A stretch of 64,000 bases of DNA from Tachypleus tridentatus (lineage: Eukaryota > Arthropoda > Merostomata > Xiphosura > Limulidae): NCBI RefSeq assembly GCF_004210375.1, contig NC_134834.1:148151009-148215008 (forward strand), read 5' to 3'. The notes beneath the pieces were generated by a model. The model did no database searches, was not told where the DNA came from, and saw nothing but the letters and a program-made list of their open reading frames with translations. Below, piece by piece: positions 11,950 to 21,520 of this stretch. Position 1 is the first letter of the stretch. Each line of letters begins with the position of its first letter. The position numbers and the translations under genes are program-made.

Positions 11950-12158
11950 TGTTTATTTGTTTTAGAAATTTGCGCAAAGTTACACAGGCGATACCTACGC
12001 TAGCAGTCCTTAGTTTAGTGGTGCTAGACTAGAGAAAAAGCACTTAATAAACACCACTGACCGTCAGTTCCTGGGTGAGCATGTTCGATGACGGGGAATC
12101 GAACCAGTGACCTTCAGATTGCAGGTTGAACTTTAACCAATATCCTTCGCGCCTTGTC
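11950..12158 (-). repeat. SINE-A, old and degenerate
   Basis: Reverse-oriented. TTTGCGCAAAGTTACACAGG, GTGCTAGACTAGAG and the head motif GGGGAATCGAACC are recognisable, but the centre has lost about 50-60 bp and the terminal GGCCATGCCGGGCC is eroded. One of the oldest A copies here. Confidence 0.75.
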
Positions 12159-13479
12159 CTTAAATCTGCCAACTTTCGCGCTTTTATTGCTAGAGCTGAG
12201 CCTAATGTAGCGATTATCGTTTTATACTATTGCCGTGGCTGAATTATAAAAGTGACAGTTAAATGCCATTGTTCGATTGGAGTAGCCCAGCATTTTGTGA
12301 GTAGGTGATGTTGGCTACTTATCTACCTTTTCTCTAATGTATCAAACAGTAAATAAAAGACAGTTAGAGTAGATAGCTTTTGTGTAACTCTACGAGAGCT
12401 TTGAAAACAAATGGCTTTACTAACCCTGGCCGCCCGGCGATAGAGAAGACATAAAAGATGAACTTTTGTTTATTGAACTACTACTGTTTTGTTTTGTTTT
12501 TTCACTCCCGACACTATAAGAAGAGTTGGTGGAGTTTCGTCAAAAAAACAAACAAACCTGGAAACGGCTTTACCTGCATTACAAGAATAAGAAAGAGTGA
12601 CGTCATCAGTGGAAACTCTTTCAACGAACCGGAAAGACGAAATAGATTGTTCTTGTCACTCTCTTTGGTTCCTTCAAAAACTGTTTATATAATATTAATT
12701 GTGTGTAAGTTGAACCAATGCGTGCAGTTCATCATAAAACTGTTTATCGTAACATCTTTATTTGACATGTCCTAGACACCCAAAATTATCTGGAAAAATC
12801 ACGATGTCTGCCCCCTCACCCAAAACCAAAAAAAAAAAAAAAATCCATTAACGAATTTTCACGCTTATCTGAAAAAGTATCATGTTGATGTTGGTGAAAA
12901 ATATGAAACTATAATAACATTAATTTTCGAAAAATAGTAATAATGAGTAACTTTTTTCTTTTTTAAATCTCTATAGCGCTAAGACGTTATCTCTCCGCTA
13001 GGGGGAAGCAAGCAAACACAGCATTCCAGAGTACCACAGCTGGAGATAGAAACCTTATCGTTCTTGGCGAGGTGCCAAAAGATAAGAGATCGAAAGAAAA
13101 ATTAAAGACGGTGAAAAGGGAAGGAAGGAGAAAGAAGTAGGGGATAATCACGGCAGGGGGCATTCTATTATATCTAAGAAAAAAGCTCTCGATTGTTCTG
13201 TTGCCTGGGAAACCGAAACCCTTCTGAAACAAGTGAGTTTAACCAATGACAGTGTATTTCCGCATTGCCACAGGTTTCTGTTTTGTTTTTCTTCATAATA
13301 TGATTAGAATTCATGTTGACGGTTGATTACAAAATATAGTGACTGACCCTCAACAAATAAAGAAAAACTAGTTTCTCTGGGCCTTTGTGTGAATACCAAA
13401 TGTATATATATATATATTATTGTTTCGTGATACTTATCAACTCTTTCTAAAATCCATTTAATTCAAAAAACTTCTATCG
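12159..13479. other. no recognisable gene
   Basis: Mixed AT-rich sequence with an A-run (12824-12842) and a TA repeat near 13402-13417. ORFs of 105 codons (12458, plus) and 81 codons (12987, minus) lack recognisable motifs. A CTCF-like match sits at 12995-13008 (see that entry). Confidence 0.4.
12995..13008 (+). promoter_or_regulatory. CTCF-like motif (weak)
   Basis: CCGCTAGGGGGAAG matches 12 of 14 positions of the CTCF core consensus CCASYAGRKGGCRS. A single match of this quality is expected by chance occasionally in 64 kb, so it is only a candidate. Confidence 0.2.
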
Positions 13480-13490
13480 ACTTCCTTTAG

Positions 13491-13731
13491 CGTAATCCGA
13501 GGGTCCCAGGTTCGAATCCCCGTCGCACCAAATATGCTCGCCCTTTCAGCCGTGGGAACGTTACAATGTGATGGTCAATCCCACTATTCGTTGGCAAAAG
13601 AGTAGCCCAAGAGTTGGCGTTGGGTGGTGATGACTAGCTGCTTTCCCTCTAGTCTTACACTGCAAAGTTAGGGACGGCTAGCGCAGATAGCTCTCGTGTG
13701 GTTTTGCGCGAAATCCAAAAAGAAACAAACA
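13491..13731 (+). repeat. SINE-A, 5-prime truncated, with target-site duplication
   Basis: Forward-oriented copy that begins inside the anticodon region of the head (CGTAATCCGAGG) and runs to the tail. It is flanked by a perfect 11-bp duplication, ACTTCCTTTAG, at 13480-13490 and 13732-13742. The head truncation therefore happened at insertion, not by later deletion. Confidence 0.93.
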
Positions 13732-13799
13732 ACTTCCTTTAGACTGAAAAGGTATTCAACTCTAACACTCGCCTTTCACTTTCGATATTTCCTTACTAC

Positions 13800-13935
13800 A
13801 TATAATAATGTAACGCTGTTCCTGTAACTTCTTCACTGGGACACTGTTCCTGTAACGCCTTCAAAGTAACACTATCCGTTCTTGTAACGCCTTCACTGTG
13901 ACATCGTCTGTTCTTGTAACGCCTTCATTGTGATA
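13800..13935. repeat. short tandem array, about 37-bp unit
   Basis: Three to four imperfect units share CTGTAACGCCTTCACTGTGACA, with spacings of about 36-39 bp. Just beyond it (13950-14060) a second looser repetition of GGTTCAAACC and TCATCCACAACCT is visible. Confidence 0.7.
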
Positions 13936-14239
13936 ATCCAAACATCATTAGGTTCAAACCTCATAACCTTTGTGTCATCCACAACCTGCATATCAGGTTC
14001 AAACCGCACCAACTCAGCTGTCATCCACAACCTAAACAACCCTAGTCAACGCAACTGTAATCCACAGTGGGAAACCTAACAAAAAGAAACCTGGGATAAT
14101 CGCCATCAAAAACTGGACCATGACCGAACCCTCTCCAAAACTAGGTTAATTTTAAATTAAAACTTTTAGTTAATATAATACTTTTGTGGTGACCAGGTAG
14201 TTGGAATGTCAATACCAAAAACATATTTTTTACTTTGTT

Positions 14240-14350
14240 TGATTTGTTTTAGTGCCAAGCTAAAAAATAGACTTCTGTCTAGAAATGGGAGTTGAACCCC
14301 GGATTTTAACGTTGAAAGTCCGTAAACTTACCGCTGACCCACTGTGAGAA
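14240..14350 (-). repeat. SINE-C, degenerate
   Basis: Reverse-oriented: GTTGAACCCCGGATTTTAAC and AAAGTCCGTAAACTTACCGC correspond to the head of SINE-C. The tail at the left is strongly diverged. Confidence 0.6.
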
Positions 14351-15680
14351 AACGTTATGCTAGCACTTCAATTAGTGGACAGGTCCATTCTGCAGGCGTG
14401 TAGTACTTGATTCGATCCCCAGTCAGAAAAAAAAAAGTGGATATAGAAAAGATTATGAGGGCTCTGTAATAGTCCAAGTATGTGTTTGTGAGATATCAAA
14501 ATCTTTTAGTTATTTGGTTTATCCACAAGCTTGAGACGATGAATTTACTTCTTTCACAGAATTGTTTCCTAATAATTATCACGTTTGTGGCCCACCATGT
14601 TATTAAGTTATGTGCAAGCCAGTGAAGTCTTCACATGCATTGAGTTAGGTTTCACTCGTTCATAATTTCCAATAATTTCGTTAAAGTGTAACCTGGCAAA
14701 AGGAAAGTCCGAACTTCCTCGAGAACTCTTCTAGGCTTAGTTGAAGTCGATAAGACAGGCCGAGGAATAAGGCTTAACAGAGCAAACGAGAATTTTCCAG
14801 ACGACTTTTTTTGACATGTACGAGCACGCGCCTTTGAACAACAATATATTGCAACAAAGTTCCCATACAAATATTCTTGAATGAATCCATCATTCTGTCA
14901 GACATTAGCCTCAGGTTATTCTGATGTATGGATAGACCGAAGACAAACAAATTAAAATCACTAGGTGAAAGTGTGAAAGGATACCAGATGCTGAAAATTA
15001 TTCAGGAAGATGAAATATAAGCTGAGGTTTAGATTGCACATAAGACACTATAATAAGCCAAAGAAACGTGCGAAGTGGATGCTGACAAAGAAAAGTCAGA
15101 CTTAACCAGACTAGCTCCCAGTGATAGGGCTGATTTTACTCCGGGAAGAAAGACGTTTTACGTGGTACCGGCCCACGTGCATCTCGGATCTTACATTCAG
15201 TCCACTGTGTACAAGATCCACTTAGGCATTAATCATTCCTAGCTGTCCTCGTGAATGCCAAGGTTTGGCATGTCTAGGCCAGCTAGACTAGACCGACGAG
15301 ACGAGAAGAGCAAGACTGTCTATTCATATTACATCCCAACATTGCTTGTTTCACCCACAAATTGTACTTAAAGATCACTGTGAATGGGAGATTTTTTCGA
15401 TTAACTCACTATACATCGAAAGTTTGTTACCTTTAATCCTTGACATACCATACTGTAGAACAAAATCAAACACTCGACACACACACCCAATATTTTTATC
15501 TTTGAAAACACATTAAAATAGCATGTTCCTAAATTACTTAATATCTATTTGACACGCAAGCGATAGTTCTATCTTACACATTCTTCACAAAACGTTTTCT
15601 CTGTGTGTTCTAGACGAAGTATTGATTTTTTTTTCATCTGAAGATAAAAAATCCACTGCATTAAACATCCCATAATGATC
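14351..15680. other. no recognisable gene
   Basis: No repeat family or coding signal that I can name. The part at 15100-15320 is more GC-rich than the surroundings but has no ORF of note. A 72-codon minus ORF at 14652 has no recognisable motif. Confidence 0.4.
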
Positions 15681-15705
15681 TTAATAAGGTAATGTACCTT
15701 CTTAG

Positions 15706-15998
15706 TTTTAACAAGGTTTGTTTTTTCTTTGTTTGTTTTTTGAAATTCGCGTAAAGCTACTCGAGGGTTATCTGCGCTAGCCGTCCCTAATTTAGCAGTG
15801 TAAGACTAGAGGGAAGGCAGCTAGTTATCACTACCCACCGCCAACTCTTGGGATACTTTTTTACCAACGAATAGTGGGACTGACATTATAACGCCCCCAA
15901 GGCTGAAAGGGCAAGCATGTTTAGTGCGACGGAGATTCGAATCTGCGACCCTCAGATTAGGAGTCGAACGCCTTAACCCACCTGGCCATGCCGAGCCC
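15706..15998 (-). repeat. SINE-A, full length, with long flanking duplication
   Basis: Reverse-oriented complete copy ending GGCCATGCCGAGCCC. Positions 15681-15705 and 15999-16023 are the same 25-bp sequence with two differences (landmark GGTAATGT, CCTTCTTAG). This is longer than the usual 11-16 bp duplications here, so either an unusually long target-site duplication or a coincidence with an older local repeat. A T-rich stretch lies between the left flank and the normal tail. Confidence 0.9.
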
Positions 15999-16023
15999 TT
16001 AATTAGGTAATGTGCCTTCTTAG

Positions 16024-16910
16024 ATGCAAATATTAATTGCAAATATAGATATATTTAAGGCAGAAATCCACAACCTAATGTATGCTACGAAGCGTTCATT
16101 GTTCTTAAAAACTACGTAGATAATTTGTTAACATGAATGGCAAAGAGTTAACAATGAGGACATGGGTGCTAACATTTATTTCACTAAATTTTAGCCCTCG
16201 AATCAATCATAAAACGCGTTCGGCACATTCTGTTTAGATTTGCCAAATGTCGCTTCTGCTCCTTTTAAGTTTTGGAAACTAAGACACATTTAAACTCGGA
16301 CACATTCCTTATAACAACTTTTTATGGAAAAGTATGTATAAAAAAGTTGTGAATATACCCCGACCTAATACTAGTTTTTAGGTGGCGCTGTAAATTTTAT
16401 GTAATTTTCACAAGTTTTCTTTTGCTCTATAATCAAGTATTTCCATCAATTATTGGGTAATGAAAGCTTAAGGTTTTGACAAGCCTACAAATAAACCCCA
16501 TACTAGGTTTTCGGCGTTGAATCACCAGATGACGCTTCTGACAGTAATGTACTAGATTATTAATCACCTGCTAACCTTTGTGGTCAAGTTTTCTCGAATG
16601 TAGACGGTACCTAAAAACTGTTACCAATCTGCACAAGACAAGTACCTCAACTGTTAATCGAAACACGCCTTTTCACATTTTTGCTTCGCTAGTTGACAGG
16701 ATTAATACATTTTTAGCACTTTCTAGGTAATATTGAATTGTTTACTTTCACACATCTATATATATAAACACAGTTAGTCAACAGTCCTGATAACACTGCA
16801 CAACAAAGTTTTTGCTTCTTGAACACTGTTGGGTGTTCCTTATAGATTTTTGGCTGCTGATCACGAAAACCACATCCAAATTTGCCCATCACGTACCGTT
16901 TCATCGAAAT
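16024..16910. other. no recognisable gene; CTCF-like core at 16380
   Basis: AT-rich sequence without repeats that I recognise. AGGTGGCGCTG at 16380-16390 matches the nine-base CTCF core AGRKGGCRS but lacks the upstream half of the motif. Confidence 0.35.
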
Positions 16911-16916
16911 CTTCAG

Positions 16917-17078
16917 TTTCACCAGGACATTGCTACAATGGAAAAACAATATCAGGGCAACTGGAATCGGTCAATGCTTGCTGACTACTGTTGGACACTG
17001 GAACGTGATGCACCGGACATTGAATACAAACGAAAATCAGGAGAAAAACACTTTATGTTGAACTTAATAGCTTATTAG
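16917..17078 (+). pseudogene. FHQDI-family fragment, terminal exon
   Basis: The plus-strand frame reads FHQDIATMEKQYQGNW, then SMLADYCWTLERDAP, then EYKRK..EKHF and stops at 17076-17078. This is the C-terminal end of a multicopy arthropod family that is also present on the opposite strand at 18099-19110. Similarity starts right after ATCTTCAG (AG at 16915-16916), a plausible 3-prime splice site, so this may be a true last exon whose upstream exons lie outside recognition or are lost. Upstream codons in the open frame (from 16812) do not look like the family. Function unknown; I know the family only as recurrent hypothetical proteins. Confidence 0.6.
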
Positions 17079-17304
17079 AAACATAAACGCAATTAAATAC
17101 GTTATTGCCGGCAAACAGTTAACTGTCTATTTCTCAGAGTTCCTACGTGATGAAGCAAAACCAAAACTGTATTTGTTCATACACGCCAGGTACCTGTCAC
17201 AATGAGCAAAAACTTTTCAAAAAATTGTTGTGCAGTGTAACAGTATCACAGAAAAATAAAACAGACAAACGCCTACTGTTTCTAACACAAAACGACTAGC
17301 TAGT

Positions 17305-17572
17305 CTTAGCATTGCCTGGTGTATAGGGCACTCGGCTCGCAATTCAAGAGTTGTGGATTTGAATCCCCGTCCCCAAACATGCTCGCCCTTTTAGCCGTGC
17401 GAGCGTTTTAATGTTTCGGTCAATCCCATTATTCGTTGGTAAAAGAGTAACTCAAGAATTGGCGATGAGTGGTGATGACTAGTTGCCTTTCCTCTAGTTT
17501 TACACTGTTAACTTAGGAACAGCTAGCGCAAATAGCCCATGTGTAGCTTTGCATGACATTAAAAATAAATAG
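17305..17572 (+). repeat. SINE-A, degenerate
   Basis: Forward-oriented: AGGGCACTCGGCTCGCAATT (head), AAACATGCTCGCCCTTTTAGCC, then body and tail ending GTAGCTTTGCATGACATT. Diverged throughout, with no clear flanking duplication. Confidence 0.85.
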
Positions 17573-17606
17573 AACGAAATACACTAATTTTATTTATTTA
17601 TTTATC

Positions 17607-17728
17607 AGTTGTTTGTCATGGCACAAAGCTACACAAAGTACCATCTTTACTCTCTCAACAACGGGTATCAAACCTCGGTTTCTAGCAATATAAGCCCGCA
17701 GATGTACGACTGTGCCACTGGGGTGGAG
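17607..17728 (-). repeat. SINE-B copy
   Basis: Reverse-oriented: GGCACAAAGCTACACAAAG tail, CAACGGGTATCAAACC B-box side, then the head ending TGTGCCACTGGGGTGG. The ORF at 17682-17894 runs into it and is not a gene. Confidence 0.8.
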
Positions 17729-18098
17729 CATTATTTATTGGAAAAGTGAATAAGTCAACAATTTTAGTGATATCTTGAAGTGGCACATTATAAGTGATTT
17801 TAAAATATATATTTCTAACATTGTTACTCCTTGTAGCATCTATTACACTATGTAATACAAATTTTGTTCCTGTATAGTATGTGTTATTTTTCAATTTTTC
17901 ACGTTGTAAAAGTACAGAAAATGGCCATTATTCCCTTCGAACTTTGCTTTTGTGACCTGGATAATGAAATTTAGAAATTAACCTATTTTCTATGTAAAAA
18001 ACTGGCAAATTTGCACATTTTCATTTACATAAGGTCTGAATAAAACAACATATGAATCAAGATTTACATGTATTTATACTAAAGTTATACAAAAATGT

Positions 18099-19110
18099 TT
18101 AGAAGTGAGTAGTTTTTCGAGATTTGCGACTGTATTGTAAATCACATTCACGTATCAGCCCCCAAATATAGTCTCCCATCATGTTTTCGTTACACGCTCC
18201 TTGGTAGCGGCGTTCAAAGTCCAGTATATCTTAGTGAAAGCGCTTGCCTTGCTCCTCTGAGTATGCTCCCATGTTCTCCTTGAATTTATCAAGATGAACG
18301 TCAAGGAAATGGATTTTCAGGGACATCCTGCAGCCTATTTTGCCGTAGTTCTTCACCAGAGCCTCAACCAATTCCACATAACTTTCGGCCTTGTGATTGT
18401 CCAAGAAGTCCCGAACCACTGCGACAAAGCTGCCCCAAACTTTTTTCCTTCCTACTGAGCTTCTTGGAGAATTCTGTGCACTCCAGGATCTTCTTCATTT
18501 GTGGTCCAACGAAGACACCAGCTTTGACTTTTACCTCAGACAACTTACAGAAGAAGTCTCGAAGGTACTTGAAGGCTGCAGACTCCTTATCAAGAGCTGT
18601 GACAAATTGTTTCATAAGACCCAGTTTTATGTGCAATGATCCACTAGTTGCTCACACTTAACATTGTGCCTCCCAACAGAGAACTGTGGCAAGTGCTTCC
18701 TGTTGTAGTGCGCTGCAATGTCCCTGCTGTCCCAAAGGCAAAGATAACAGGAAAACTTGGTAATGCCTCCTTAGAGACCCATCAGGAATGCCACCATTTT
18801 GAAGTCTCCGATAACCTCCCAGCCATACTCATCATACTTCAAGGCTTCTAGCAAGGTCTTGACGCTGTTGTATTCCTCTTTGAGGTGCACTGAATAAACC
18901 AGGGGAAGAAACGGATACTTATTACCGTTATGGAGCAGCACAGCTTTGAGGCTTCTGGATGAGCTATCAATGAAGAGGCGCCACTAGTTCGGGTTACAGG
19001 CAATTCCAATTGCCTCGCACAGACCGGATACATTGTGGCAGAAGCAGAGCCCATCTTGACGAATGAAGAAGCTTGAAAAATGTCGGTGATGCTTCCTCTG
19101 ACTTGCGACA
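18099..19110 (-). pseudogene. FHQDI-family gene, decayed multicopy copy
   Basis: Reading on the minus strand in order: QRKHHRHFSSFFIRQDGLCFC, then WRLFIDSS, LHNGNKYPF, SVHLKEEYNSVKTLLEALKY, CYLCLWDSR, LHIKLGLMKQF, GVFVGPQMKKILE, CRMSLKIHFLDVHLDKFKEN, SEEQGKRFH, ERRYQG, MMGDYIWG, and a stop at 18099-18101. The order and spacing match a family of hypothetical proteins repeated many times in arthropod assemblies; its function is unknown to me. Lesions: stops at 18984-18986, 18771-18773 (a Gln-like CAA to TAA position) and 18231-18233 (again where Gln of FHQDI is expected), a frameshift with loss of a few codons near 18640, and a one-base A insertion in the run near 18447. The N-terminus beyond about 19110 is not recognisable, through truncation or an exon border. 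Confidence 0.85.
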
Positions 19111-19120
19111 TGCATTCTAC

Positions 19121-19200
19121 AATATTCTAGAAATTTATTGTAAATTCTACAATATTCTAGAAAGTTCTTGAAAATTCTTGTAAGTTCGAGAAAATTCTCT
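19121..19200. repeat. short AT-rich tandem repeat
   Basis: Three to four imperfect units of TTCTAGAAAnTTnTTGTAAA type (for example CTACAATATTCTAGAAA twice). Lies directly upstream of the FHQDI pseudogene. Confidence 0.6.
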
Positions 19201-19439
19201 ATTAGCTACTCAGCACTGAATCTACCTGGAATGTTATGGAAAATGAGTAACTTTGAAAATTTCCTTACCTGGGTCACAGAAGCAAAGTTTGAAGAAAAAA
19301 TAGGTCTTTCCCATTTACTTTAGGCATAAGCAATTGGGAAATAACACTTTCTGCCCAGGAAAAGAAAAAGTAAAATTTTGTTACACAACGTTATCAAATT
19401 ATTTAGTTAAAAAAGATTTCATTCGTTAAATCCGCTCTT

Positions 19440-19742
19440 TTGTGTTACATGTGGTAGGTCCCTTATTAATAATGTTATTTATGTTACATTTGGTAGGTCT
19501 GTCTTATTAATAATGTTATTTATGTTACATTTGATAGGTCTGTCTTATTAATAATGTTATTCATGTTACATTTGGTAGGTCTGCCTTATTAATAATGTTA
19601 TTTTTGTTAAATGTGGTAGGTCTGCGTTATTAGCTGTGTAATTTGTTATATATAGTAGGTCTGCCTTATTAGTGGTGCTATTTATGTTACATTTGGTAGG
19701 TCTGCCTTATTAATAATGCTATTTTTATTATATATGGTAGGC
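19440..19742. repeat. minisatellite, 41-bp unit, about 8 copies
   Basis: The landmark GGTAGG (GATAGG or AGTAGG in two units) falls at 19453, 19492, 19533, 19574, 19615, 19654, 19695 and 19736, giving periods of 39-41 bp. Unit landmarks are ATGTTACATTTGGTAGGTCT and CTTATTAATAATG. The right edge stops exactly where the gypsy-like pol remnant begins. Confidence 0.92.
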
Positions 19743-21520
19743 ATCGGTGTTGAGAAAGAATTAAAAGTTCTGATATAAATAAGCCAACACCAGGGTTTCT
19801 ACGAAAGTACATTTCATGAACTGAATGCTTGCTTGCATTCTTCACTCCATCTGAAGTGTGTTCTAATTTTAGTAAGAACCAATAATTGCAAGATAATCTT
19901 GAAGAAGTTGTCCACAAGCCACTGGTAGTGTGATGGCAAACCAAGAAAACTGCACACTTCTCATTGGAGGATAGTCTTTCACTCACTACAATTTGAACAG
20001 AATCCATGGAGGTTTTTCTTCATCCACAATATGATCGAAATATTCTAATTAAGCACATACTTTCAATATTTCAGTTTTAAACCTGCTTTTCTTATCCATT
20101 GGAATACCATTTTCAGATCGTTGGATGCAGGCTTGAATTTGTGACCAAACATCAAGACTCCATCAACATGTATCAGGCACTTCTCACATGGCACCCTTTT
20201 CAATTTAAGTTCCGACAGCCTATCAGAAGCGACAAGCACATTACATAAGCTGAACAGTAAAATTCAAAGTTCATAAAAGCCGTCTTCTGTGCTAAATGCA
20301 CTCTCAGATCTACTCTCGTCATCCATTTCAACTTGCCAGTATCCAGATGCCAGATCTAAAGTACTAAATCATCGGAAGAACTCTTCCAGTACATCCAGAC
20401 ACCCATCTGTTTGTGGTAATAGAAAGGCATGAAAGTGAGCTACTAGATTCAGTTGTATGAAGTCAGTGCACAATGTGGTAGTATATCTTCCTTTTTTCTA
20501 ATAATTACTACTGAACAAAAACAAGAACTCTCTAAAGGCAATATATTTCCATCTTGTAACATCTTGGAGACTTGCATTGCAAATTTTAATTGGACATACG
20601 TCATCGTTATCTATAAGATATTGTGTTACTGATGTTTAACCCAGTTAACCATATAGTCCAATCAATACATTGGCTTGTTCATCAAACAAGTCATGGAGTT
20701 ACTACTACCACTGTGCTGAGTCTAGATTATCTGCACTATCTTCAACTAGCATTCTCAGGTGTTTTGGTATTCAGGTATCTACTTTTGGATGTGGTGCAAC
20801 AGATATAACCCTGATGTTACCGCTAGTGTTGTTTTTGTTCAATTCAACTTAACACATTGTGCCGATAACCATTCTAGCACGTAGCTGAAATGCCAATCAT
20901 CCATAATTGTAGAACAACATCAATATGTCATTATCCTCATACACATAACTGCTCAATTTAATGTTTCCCACTTTCTGGATTTGAAACAGCCTATTTTATG
21001 CATGGGTTCAATGATTGCATAACACACCAAAAACACATTGTCTACGATAAACCATAGGACACCTTCATACATGAGGTACTGTGACTTCCTGTATCACATA
21101 TTCATGCATTCCACTGTTCCTTGGATTCACTTGACTAACAGTAGATAAATATACTATCAAACATTATTTCATCTGTTGCACAGGTAAAACTGACTGATAA
21201 GTTCTATAGTACATCCATTCTTAGAATGTCAATGCCAAATCCGAGACCAGCAATAATTAATTTTGTTCTGTAAATGAACCTTCCTAGACAAAGTCAGAGT
21301 GTGGTCTCTTCATTCAAGTCTAGTCTCCATTCTCCAGAGTACACCCTATGTCAATAAGTCTAAGTAATAGTTTCACTTGGAATACCCCTTGTGCCTCGAG
21401 ACCTACCAGTATTCTGGTCACTCCTGTATCAATCAGGAACACTATCTCTTGTCCTTGTACTCTCACGGGTATATGCCAAGATCCACCAAGAAGCTGGGAT
21501 AAACACCATACACGTTTAGT
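19743..21520 (-). pseudogene. Ty3/gypsy-type pol remnant (protease, RT, RNase H start)
   Basis: On the minus strand, from high to low coordinates: an aspartic protease motif FLIDTGVT with following VGLE (21400-21440, normally DTGA), a long decayed spacer, reverse transcriptase blocks DLASGYWQVEMDDESRS (about 20296-20365) and LIHVDGVLMFGHKFKPA (about 20130-20178, where the family has the YxDD catalytic pair, here HVDG), then FRWSEECKQAFSS (about 19820-19860) and a terminal NTDA at about 19743-19757, which is the start of the RNase H domain. Many stops and shifts break it. Integrase, gag and long terminal repeats are not recognisable. The element is truncated at RNase H where the 41-bp array begins. 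An old, dead genomic copy. Confidence 0.75.
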
